Positions 33,993-44,273 of a stretch of 64,000 nt of DNA are shown here, piece after piece (the stretch's first letter is position 1; the number at the start of each line of letters is the position of its first letter). The DNA is taken from contig CAWAQA010000006.1 of the NCBI GenBank assembly GCA_963784065.1, positions 434,001-498,000 on the forward strand, read 5' to 3'. This DNA is from CAWAQA01 sp963784065 (lineage in GTDB: Bacteria; Acidobacteriota; Vicinamibacteria; Vicinamibacterales; UBA2999). Under the pieces are notes generated by a model. It saw only the letters and a list, made by a program, of their open reading frames with translations. It had not been told where the DNA came from and did no database searches. Made by a program: the position numbers and the translations under genes.

Positions 33993-34932
33993 GATCGCAC
34001 CACCTTCGCCGCCGGGCGGCACGCGCGCGCGACGCCGGTTTCGAAGTCGCCCCACGCGCGCGCGTCCCGCGGGCTGCGGAGGCGCACCTCCGAGCCGAGG
34101 CCCTGGCGGAGCAGCGACGGCTCGTAGAAGGCACGATCGAACTTCTGCCAGCGATGCGCGCCGAACGGCATCTGGCGCCCGATGCGCTCGAAGCACCGGC
34201 GCGGCTCGGCCTCGAACGCGAACCGCAGCGCCACGTCGAGCGGCGCGATGCGGAAATCGGGGTCGTAGTGCGTGGCGTATTCGGCCCAGAACCGGTCCTC
34301 GTGGACGTCGTCGCGGAGCGCCCAGCGGACGTGCCAGTGCACGTTGTTGAGCGCCACGAGGCGCTTCAGGTACTTGCGCGGCGTGTTGACCACCCGCGTG
34401 AAGCGGCCCGTCCGCGCCGCATACCGTTGCCAGGTACTCGTCCGGGTCCACAAAGTAGCGTCGAGAGCCCAGGACACGGAGGAAACTGCGCACGCGTCTG
34501 AGCGAGAAGCCGCCGTTGCCGACCTTCTCCTCGGTGATCTGCGGGGTGTCGGGCGAGATCAGCCATGGCGCGCCGATGTAGTCGTAGCCAGCGCGGCACC
34601 ACTCGGCCAGGCGGTCGGCGAAGACGAGCGCGTCGAGGTGGTAGATGAGCACGAACTCGTAAGGCAGGAACGCCCGGTAGAAGTCCTCGGAGAGCAGCAG
34701 CGAAGTGTGCGCGCGTGGGCTGCCGAAGAACCGGTCGGGAAACCGCTTCGGCATCAGGCCGGGATAGATCGCCTGGTGCGACTCGGGCATCACGACGTAG
34801 GTGTCATAACCGCCGAGGTAGTGGCGGACGTGACGGAACGATATTTCCTCGTCCGGCGTGTAGCTCGTACGGTCCGACAGCGTGATCGGCGACAGCGACT
34901 GACGGCGCCGTCGCCCTGGGGGGTGTCTGCAT
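33989..34932 (-). CDS. DUF5672 family, putative glycosyltransferase
   Basis: About 315 residues. Recognisable DUF5672 blocks: DEEISFRHVRHYLGGYDTYV, FSSPRAHTSLLLSEDFYRAF-like segment (here FGSPRAHTSLL), YHLDALVFADRL with an acidic D-A-L metal-binding candidate, GYDYIGAPW and VGNGGFSLRR. These resemble GT-A glycosyltransferases and the family is usually found in surface polysaccharide loci. The first ~20 residues and the region near 34430 are frame-broken, so the start at ATG 34932 is provisional. It is the first gene of the five-gene operon. No promoter could be assigned in the 250-base gap upstream (34933-35182), where I see nothing else. Confidence 0.75.
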
Positions 34933-35182
34933 GACGCCGGCGCTCGAGTGCAAGCGAAGTGCCCAGCTATTCGGACGGCTGTGTGCAACGAGTAGAGATG
35001 GAGCTGTTCACAAAAGCGGCACAGCCTTACCGTCGCTAGAGTCAGATAGAAACCGCTTACGTACCCCAGCCATGGACCGGCCGGGGCGCCGCGCTCGGCC
35101 CGGGCGCGTCGGGACGCAGCTGCCTGACCGTCGCGCTAGGGCGGGGTAGCGGTCGCGGCGAGCTGCTCGGGGTGAGGTAGCG

Positions 35183-35602
35183 CTACGTTCTCAAGCGGTC
35201 GGCTTGCCAGCTGCTGACCGCCCGCTTGATCTGATCCGGAGTGAGATTTTCAGCGAGCGCGCGATCCACCAGACCGGCCAACTCCGCCTCCGACGCAAAG
35301 CGCAGCGCGACGACCTGGCGCATCGTCAACCGCGTGATGTCATGCTCGCGACCGAGCGCCGCCAGCCGCAACCGCATCTCCAGGCGGATGATGCGGTCCT
35401 GCAGCCGGGTCGTGTAGCGCCTGACCAGCGCCACCAGGCCGAGCACCGCCGCCGCGATCAGCAGCAAGGCGACCGAAATCACCGACGGCGTGCGGAGGAC
35501 GAAGAGCACCATCCCGACGAACCCCAGGACCGCGAGAAAGGCCGTGATCAGCCATCCCGTTGGCCGGTGTACGTGATTCGCATACGCCTGAGTCTCGGCC
35601 AC
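35183..35602 (-). CDS. DUF6526 family membrane protein
   Basis: 139 residues, intact, from GTG 35602 with GGAG just upstream. Two membrane segments (WLITAFLAVLGFVGMVLFVL and VALLLIAAAVLGLVALV) form a hairpin near the N-terminus. A cytosolic tail follows with RLQDRIIRLEMRLRLAAL, LRFASEAELAGLVDRALAEN and LTPDQIKRAVSSWQAD, the block that defines DUF6526. Function is unknown. It is the last gene of the operon with GYF_2-AIM24, DUF533 and the ABC exporter. Confidence 0.85.
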   Translation of the reverse strand: MAETQAYANHVHRPTGWLITAFLAVLGFVGMVLFVLRTPSVISVALLLIAAAVLGLVALVRRYTTRLQDRIIRLEMRLRLAALGREHDITRLTMRQVVALRFASEAELAGLVDRALAENLTPDQIKRAVSSWQADRLRT

Positions 35603-35711
35603 GTGTTCTCCTATCGGGCTGCAGGCACCCAGTCTTCGGGCTTCACGCCTGCCGGCCCATCGCCGTGTGCCGGAACGCCCGGACGCCCAGGAGCCCGGAG
35701 CCCGTGAGCTA

Positions 35712-36741
35712 TTATGAGTTGTCTCCGTCGAGGATGCCGCCCAGTCCGCCCAGGACCGATCCCTCGCCGACGCGCTTGCCTCCCGCTGACGGCGCCGCCT
35801 TGTAGATGCGATCGGCCATGCGGCTGAACGGCAACGACTGCAGCCATACCCGGCCGGGACCGGTGAGCTGGGCAAAGAAGAGCCCTTCTCCCCCGAAGAG
35901 CGCCGTCTTGATCTTGCCGACGAACTGGATGTCGTAGGCCACCGACGGCTGCAGCGCGACGAGGCAGCCCGTATCCACGCGCAGGGTCTGACCCGCCTGC
36001 AGATCGACGGGATGCACCGTTCCGCCCGCGTGGACGAAGCAGAGGCCATCCCCTTCGAGCCGCTGCATGATAAAGCCCTCGCCGCCGAACAGCCCGACAC
36101 CGATCTTCCGCTGGAACGCGATGCCGATCGAGACCCCGCGCGCCGCGCACAGGAACGAGTCCTTCTGGCAGATCAGCTGACCGCCGAGCTGCTTCAGGTC
36201 CATCGCCAGGATCTTCCCGGGTACGGCGCGGCGAACGACACCTGCTGCTTACCCGATCCCTGGTTGGTGAACACGGTCATGAACAGGCTCTCACCCGTGA
36301 TCAACCGCTTGCCCGCGCCAAGCAGCGCGCCCATGACGCCGCTGCGCTGCTGGTGGCTCCCGTCGCCGAACACGGTTTCCATCTGGATGCCCGGCGTCAT
36401 GTACATCATCGAACCGGCTTCGGCCACCGCGCTCTCACCCGGATCGAGCTCGACCTCGACGAACTGCATCTCGCGCCGACGATGCGGAAATCGATTTCGT
36501 GCGCGCGGCGGCCCGGCACGATCGGCGGCGGCGGTGCCGCCGCCGCGCTGCTGGCGCCACCGGTCAGAAAGGCGGCGAGTGGCGGGACGTCCTTGAGCGG
36601 CGTCCAGTTGGTCATCCCCGCGCCGAAAACCAGCGTATTGCCATCGATCGTCCCGTTCCTCAGGTTCGTGATCACATCGTCCTGGGACACGGGCCCGACC
36701 TGGTGGCCGCCGATGGCCATATACCACTGCTGCTGTGACAT
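35712..36741 (-). CDS. GYF_2 domain fused to AIM24/TIGR00266 domain
   Basis: About 343 residues from ATG 36741. Residues ~1-60 are a GYF_2 domain (QQWYMAIGGHQVGPVSQDD, NWTPLKDVPPLAAFL). After an Ala/Pro linker comes a TIGR00266/AIM24 double-stranded beta-helix: MQFVEVELDPGESAVAEAGS, MMYMTPGIQMET, GESLFMTVFTNQG, FLCAARGVSIGIAFQRK, LFGGEGFIMQRLEG, GKIKTALFGGEGLFFAQLTG. AIM24-like proteins are widespread and poorly characterised; GYF_2 is a peptide-binding-type domain, so the fusion suggests a scaffold. Two frame breaks, near 36480 (at the domain joint) and near 36200. DUF533/TerB is just upstream in the operon. Confidence 0.82.
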
Positions 36742-36842
36742 CTGTGTCTCCGATGAGGACCTCACCCGTTGGGTCCGAAGGGAACCCCGCGCCCTGCGAG
36801 ACATCCGTCTGGCCGCCCCTGGGGACCGGCGCCCTGCCTCCC

Positions 36843-37512
36843 CTACCCCGCCGGCGACGTCTGGTCGCCAGCGGCTTCGATGCGCGAGGCGGTATCCTTT
36901 TCGAGCGCCTGCACGGTTGACGGGTCGAGCCCGAGCAGGTTCGCGAGCTGTGCCAGATAGATACGTTCCGCGCCCGTCACCTGTTCGTCCGCCCTGAGAA
37001 TGGTGTAGGCGAGGACGTAGAGCGTGGCGCGCTGAGCCGGATCGCTGACGCCGGCCACGATTTCCACCAGCGGCCTGCGCTGTTCCAGCTCCCGGGCGAC
37101 GGCGTCGGCGCCGCCCGCGGACGCTGCCTGCTGCATGATCGCGGCGCGTTCCTGCTCGTTCATCGCCCCGTCCGCATGCCCTGCGGAAATCGCCAGCCGC
37201 AGCATCCGGGTGCGATCGTCCGGAACGCCCCCGGCGCGGCCAAGATCCGGCAGGGGCGGCAGCGGCACACTGGCGGGCGAACCTGCCGATCCTGTTGAAC
37301 CCGGTGCTGTTGGCCCTGTCGCGCCCGCCGAACCCTGGTTCTGCAGGGTCTCGTAGATGCCCCACGCCACGCCGGCCGCGGTCAGCAGCGTTCCCGCGTT
37401 CGCGAACGTGCCCGCCGCCTCGGCCCGTGAGATAGCGCAACGCGCCCGTCGAACGTTTTCGCCTGCCGCCGAGCACGCCTCGAAGGACGGATTCGAGCAG
37501 AAAATCGTTCAT
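36843..37512 (-). CDS. DUF533/TerB-like protein
   Basis: About 223 residues. It begins MNDFLLESVLRGVLGGRRKR, followed by a Gly/Ala-rich possible membrane segment (VAWGIYETLQNQG at its end), a Pro/Ser/Gly linker, and a helical TerB-like domain: RMLRLAISAGHADGAMNEQE with the acidic D-G-x-x-x-x-x-E typical of TerB, then YVLAYTILRADEQVTGAERIYL and LANLLGLDPSTVQALE. One frame break near 37400. The start codon overlaps the stop of the ABC exporter gene (ATGA), so they are coupled. Role unknown; TerB domains are tied to envelope stress and metal responses in other bacteria. Confidence 0.82.
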
Positions 37513-39401
37513 ATCGCGGTTCCTACTCCAGGCGGTGCGACCGGCTTCTCGGGTTCAGGCGTGAAGTCCTCGCCGGGATTGATGAACCGATCGAACTCGA
37601 ACATGTACTGCTTGTCGTACAGCTGCCGGTAGCGGCCGTTCAGCGCGAGCAGCTCCGCGTGGGTGCCGCGCTCGACGATTTGGCCCGCTTCGAGCACGAG
37701 GATCTGATCCGCGCTGCGGATGGTGGACAGGCGGTGCGCGATGACGAACGTCGTACGGCCGGACCGAAGCCGCCGCAGGCCATCCTGGATCATCTGCTCG
37801 CTCTCGCTGTCGAGGCTCGACGTCGCCTCGTCGAGGATCAGGATGCGCGGGTTGGCGAGAATGGCGCGCGCGATCGACACGCGCTGCCGCTGCCCGCCTG
37901 ACAGCTTGATGCCGCGCTCGCCGACGACTGTGTGGTACCCTCGGGGAACTGGGTGATGAACTCGTCGCAGTGCGCGATCCGGCAGGCCTCCTTGATCTCA
38001 TCGAGCGAGGCGCCCGGCTTGCGCGTAGCCGACGTTCTCGGCGATGGTGCCGTCGAACAGGAAATTCTCCTGCAGCACCGAGGCCAGCTGCTCGCGATAG
38101 TCGAGCAGGCTGCACGTCCGCGAGGTCTGTGCCCGTCCACCAGCACGCGACCCCGCGACGGCCGGTTGAACGCCATGACCATGCTGATGAGCGTGCTCTT
38201 CCCGGAGCCGCTCGAGCCGACGAGCGCCGTGGTGGTTCCCGGCGCGGCGTGGAACGAGACGCCGCGCAGCACCGGCTGGCCCGGGTTGTATTCGAACCAG
38301 ACGTCTTCGAACGCTGACGTCGCCCGACAGCCGTCCGAGCGGCCGGCGCTCCGCGTCTTCGTCGAGCTCGGTGCGCATGTCGAGGATCTCGCGGATGCGA
38401 TCGAGCCCGGCGAACGCCTCGGTGATCTGCGTGCCGATCGACGCGATCGAGACGAGCGGCGCGGCGACCAGCCCGATGAAGAAGATGTACATGACGAGGT
38501 CGCCGAGCGTCATCTCGCCGGCGATGATCGCGCGGCCGCCCAGCCAGATCATCAGCACGCCGATGACGCCGACGATGACCGTGCTGCCGGCGGTGGTCGC
38601 CGAGACGCCGGTCATCGACTTGGCGACGTTGCGGAACAGGCGGTGCGCGCCTTTGGTGAAGACGATCTCCTCGCGCTTCTCGGCGGTGTACGACTTGACC
38701 ACGCGGATGCCGCCAAGCGCCTCGGTCAGCCGGCCGGTCACCTCCGCGTTGATCTTGCCGCGTTCGCGGAACAGCGGCCGCAGCGTCCTGAACGCGTAGG
38801 CCATGCCGCCGCCGAAGATCCCGAGCACGACGAGCGTGATGACGGTGAGCCGCCAGTTCAGCCAGAACAGCACGCCGATGCCGATCACGGCGGTCAGCAG
38901 ACCGCCGGCGAGCTGGACGAGGCCGGTGCCGACGAGATTCCGGATGCCGTCGGCGTCGGACATGATGCGCGAGACGAGCACGCCGGTTTGAGTGGAATCG
39001 AAGTAGCGGACGGGCAGGCGCATGACGTGCGCCTGGACGCGCTTGCGCATGTCGGTGATGGCGCGCTGCGCCGCGACGCCGAGGATCTGCGACAGCGCGA
39101 ACGACGTGATGGCCTGGACGACCGTGGCGCACGCCGGCCGCGAGCGCGATCGGCACCAGCAGATCCGACGCGCTCCTTGCCCATCACCTCGTCGATGAGC
39201 CACTTGGAGGAGGCCGGCAGCACCAGGCCGGCCAGCCGGCTGACGAGCATCAGGCCAAGGCCGATCGCGAGCCGGCGGCGGTGGGCCCAGACGAGCTCGC
39301 GCGCCTCGCGCCACGCGGCGGAGGCGCGTCGGCTTCTTCTTCGCGGGTTCCAGCCCCTGGGCTCGGAATGTACTTCGGCCGGACTGCTCACCGGTTCGCA
39401 T
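37509..39401 (-). CDS. ABC exporter, fused membrane and ATPase domains (MsbA-like)
   Basis: About 630 residues, half-transporter. The membrane domain (six TM predicted) has MRLPVRYFDSTQTGVLVSRI, TEALGGIRVVKSYTAEKREE and VMYIFFIGLVAAPLVSIAS. The nucleotide-binding domain carries the Walker A segment GSSGSGKSTLISMV, the Q-loop LASVLQENFLFDGTIAENV, a signature broken by indels, Walker B RILILDEATSSLDSESE and VIAHRLSTIRSAD with the switch His. At least four frame breaks (around 39300, 39150, 38310 and 37935-38130). It resembles lipid/multidrug exporters; substrate unknown. First gene of the four-gene operon down to 35183. Confidence 0.88.
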
Positions 39402-39530
39402 CCGGCCCACGAGACCCGCTTAACATGCGATAATCGTCTGTCGTTTATGACGCCAAGAAGATCGCGACCGCCCGGGCAAGCTGGGCGGGGCCTCGACTCC
39501 GGGTCCTGAAAGGCGCGGTGGACGGCTCGG

Positions 39531-39912
39531 ATGCGACACCACGACCCGTGGTATCCGGATCGAGGTGACGAGCAGTTATGTTCCGGACCGGAGCTCGCCG
39601 CGCGAAGGAACATATCTCTTCACATACCACGTTCGCATCTCGAATGTCGGGAGCGAAACGGCGCAGCTCGTGTCGCGCGAATGGATCATCACCAACGCCG
39701 ACGGCGAAGTCGAGCGCGTGAAGGGTCCGGGCGTGGTCGGCGAGCAGCCGGTGCTGCCGCCGGGCGGCTCGTTCGACTACACGAGCTTTTGCCCGCTGAA
39801 GACGGCGGTCGGGTCGATGCAGGGCAGCTACCAGATGGTGACGGAGGACGGCGAGACGTTCGACGCTCAGATCTCGCCCGTTCACGCTCGCGGTCCCGAC
39901 GCGCTGAACTGA
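39531..39912 (+). CDS. apaG: ApaG family protein
   Basis: About 127 residues if one extra base near 39540 is removed, giving MRHTTRGIRIEVTSSYVPDR. Otherwise the frame begins at GTG 39565. ApaG hallmarks: F-x-Y-x-V-x-I-x-N-x-G in YLFTYHVRISNVGSETAQL, SREWIITNADG, VKGPGVVGEQPVL, LPPGGSFDYTSFCPL and GSMQGSYQMV. ApaG is a beta-sandwich protein first linked to Co/Mg efflux; its exact function remains open. It is a single gene between the divergent ABC exporter and the convergent ubiD-type gene. Confidence 0.9.
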
Positions 39913-40036
39913 ACCCGCGATTCGAACTGGTCAGCGGCGCCAGGCGTCGTAAGCCGGCTGGCGGCACTCGTCACGACGAGCGCTCCCGTACCAGACCTCG
40001 TAGCGGCCGACTTCAGCCTGGCCAATCTGGCGCCGC

Positions 40037-41847
40037 TCAATCCAGGTGCGCCCGCTCCGAGTCGCCCATCTCGACCCGGCCGGACGGGAAATACTCCTTC
40101 CAGCGCCGCGTGACACGAGCGCCGCCGGTCTCGTCGTCGCACGACAGCTCCTTCGGAAACCCCGGCTTCAGCCGCGCGTCGATCACGATCGGGCCGCGGT
40201 AGGCGATGTGGTTGCGGACGATGCGCCGTTCGGCCGCATGGATGTCGGCCGCCGGCTCGAACCGCGTGAACGTCGTCCACAGGAAGTTCATCGGCGCTGG
40301 CGGCGGCGCGCGCCGGCTCGTCGGTCACGACGACCAGCGGCCAGTCCGCAAAGGCCGGGTCGGTCGCCAGCCGTGCCGCCGCTCCGGGCTCCGTCGGCGT
40401 AAGCCGGCGCGCCCACCACCAGACAGCCGCCGCAGAACACGCGCACGTCGGTGACGCCCGCCGGCACGCTGGCCGCCGTGAACTGCCGCGGCAGGCTCGC
40501 GCACCGGATCGCCAAGTCCGAGCCAGACGCCCTTCGACCCCTCGTTGACCGTCGGTCCGGTGTAGTCGAGCGTGTCCATCGAGAGGTTCGAGAAGACGTA
40601 GAGGTCCGTCTCCGGGTGCGTCCGCGCCAGCACGTGCTCGAGCGTCGCCTTGAAGTTCCGCAGGTCCACGTGCCGATCGGTGACGAGCAGGAACTTGGTC
40701 AGCGACAGCTGCCCCTCGCCGAGGATGCGGAACGCGCTGGCCATCGCCTCGCGCTTGTAGCGCTGCTTGACGACCGCCGCCGCCAGCGAGTGATAGCCGG
40801 TCTCGCCGTACGACCAGAGCCGCTCCACCGCCGGCATCACCAGCGGGAAGAGCGGCGACAGCAGCTCCTGCAGCAGGTCGCCGATGAAGAAGTCCTCCTG
40901 CCGCGGCTTGCCGACCACGGTGGCCGGGAAGATCGCGTCGGCGCGATGCGCCATGCGCTGCACCGTCGAACACCGGATAGTCGTGCTGCAGCGAGTAGTA
41001 GCCGTAGTGATCGCCGAACGGCCCCTCCGGCCGCCGGACGCGCGGCGGCACCTCGCCGATCAGCGCGAACTCGGCGGTCGCGACGAGCGGATGCGGTCCG
41101 TGGCCGTGCACCTGCGGCAGGCGCTCGCCGGCAATCAGCGACGCCAGCATCAGCTCGGGAACGTTCTCCGGCAGCGGCGCGATCGCCGACAGGATCAGCG
41201 CCGGCGGGCCGCCGAGGAACACCGTCGCCGGCAGGCGCTGCCCGCGCGCTTCGGCGATCGCGTAGTGGTAGCCGCCGCCCTTGCCGATCTGCCAGTGCAT
41301 GCCGGTGGTGCGGGCATCGTGCACCTGCATCCGGTACATGCCGAGGTTGTGGCCGCGCCGGTCGGGATGTGTGCGTGTAGACGAGCGGCAGCGTGATGAA
41401 CGGGCCGCCGTCCTCGGGCCAGCACGTCAGCGCCGGCAGCCGATCGAGCGCGACCTGCGACGTCACCCGATCGATCACCGGCCCCTTCGGCACCGTGCGC
41501 GTGCCGACCTTCAGCAGTTCGCAGGCCGACGTCGCGCGCGCCCCACAGCGGCCGACGGCGTCGGCGGCAGGAGCGTCTCGGCGAGCTCGACGAGGCGCCG
41601 CACCAGCCGCAGCGGCCGCTCGCCGAAGGCCAGCTCGGCACGCCGCGCCGTGCCGAACAGGTTGGTGACGAGGCGGAAATCCGCTGCCGGTGACGTTGGT
41701 GAAGAGCAGCGCCGGCCCGCCGGCCGCGATGACGCGGCGATGGATCTCGGCCGCTTCGAGGTGGGCATCGACCGGCGCCTCCACCGTGACGATGTCGTTG
41801 TCACGGCGGAGCTGATCGATGAAAGCCCGGAGGTCGGGGAAAGACAT
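40037..41847 (-). CDS. UbiD family prenylated-FMN-dependent decarboxylase
   Basis: About 603 residues. Conserved blocks: MSFPDLRAFIDQLRRDNDIV at the start, PALLFTNVTGSGFP, LTCWPEDGGPFITLPLV, GMHWQIGKGGGYHYAIAEAR, VFLGGPPALILSA, ALIGEVPPRVRRPEGPFGDHYGYY (broken; the E-x-x-x-x-x-x-P-x-G-P-F-G part marks UbiD), FLLVTDRHVDLRN and RRIVRNHIAYRGPIVIDARL. Such enzymes decarboxylate aromatic or alpha,beta-unsaturated acids, e.g. in ubiquinone or menaquinone synthesis. At least five frame breaks (near 41690, 41370, 40975, 40500, 40300). No prenyltransferase UbiX gene is nearby, so the pathway is not fixed by context. Confidence 0.87.
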
Positions 41848-41961
41848 GTCGGCAGCGGGCAGCGGTCAGCCGGCAGTGAGGGCATTTCGCGACGCACGGG
41901 CTGAACGGCGCGGCGCCTTCACTCCCATGTATCGCAGCAGGTCCGACTGCCCGCTGCCGAC
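41848..41961. repeat. Inverted repeat of GGCAGC words
   Basis: GTCGGCAGCGGGCAG at 41848-41862 and CTGCCCGCTGCCGAC at 41947-41961 are perfect 15-base inverted repeats with an 84-base interior. Extra CCGGCAG/CTGCCGG words flank both arms. It fills the gap between the DinB-superfamily gene end and the ubiD-type start; similar words are seen at 18423-18445 and 48838-48870. Confidence 0.6.
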
Positions 41962-41976
41962 TGCCGGCTATTGCGC

Positions 41977-42510
41977 CTAGTTCGTTGCCGCCGCCTGCAT
42001 CGGCTCGTCGGCGCTGCCGCCGTAGATCGCCGGCACCTTCGAGCCCATCGCGCGCAGGTACGCGGCGAGCTGCCCGCGGTGATGGATGCCGTGATTGTTG
42101 GCCATGCCGATGCAGCGACGACGGCCGGCGACTGGAACATGCCGAAGAAGTCCACCGTCCGCGTCAGCTTGTCGCGGCGGCAGCGTCGCGCAGCTCCTGC
42201 AGCTTCGCCGGGAACGTCTTCTTGTAGAACTCGACGACGTCGTTGACGCTCTGGAACTGCGCTTCGGCGCTTCTTGGCCGCGTCCGGGTCCCACACGAAC
42301 TGGCCCGTTGATGATGCTGTCGAGGAACCAGATGTCGGCGGTCGCCAGGTGCGTGGCCAGCTCCCACGCGGTGCGCGACTTGTCGTCCGGCTTGTAGTCG
42401 CGCGTTGTCGTCCTTCACCGCCGCCAGCACCTTGACGGTGGCGGGGAACTCGCCTTCCATCAACGTCGCGTACTGCGTCCACGAGAAACTTCGCCTGCTG
42501 TCGGATCCAT
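41977..42510 (-). CDS. DinB-superfamily four-helix protein
   Basis: About 178 residues when four or more indels are bridged. Recognisable pieces: WTQYATLMEGEFPATVKVLA, DDKSRTAWELATHLATADIW, QSVNDVVEFYKKTFPAKLQE, TVDFFGMFQSPAV, and GMANNHGIHHRGQLAAYLRA followed by GSKVPAIYG. The H of ELATHLA and the two histidines of NNHGIHHRGQ form the metal-binding triad of the DinB/YfiT fold. Members are thiol-dependent transferases or of unknown function. It lies 13 bases after ettA on the same strand. Confidence 0.78.
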
Positions 42511-42523
42511 GCTGCAGCCTCCC

Positions 42524-44197
<1,674 letters not shown>

Positions 44198-44273
44198 CCG
44201 GCCTGTGATGGACTGCCAGTATAGCGGCGCGTCCGCTGCACGAACACGAGGCACGAGGCCGGCAGTCCGTGCC

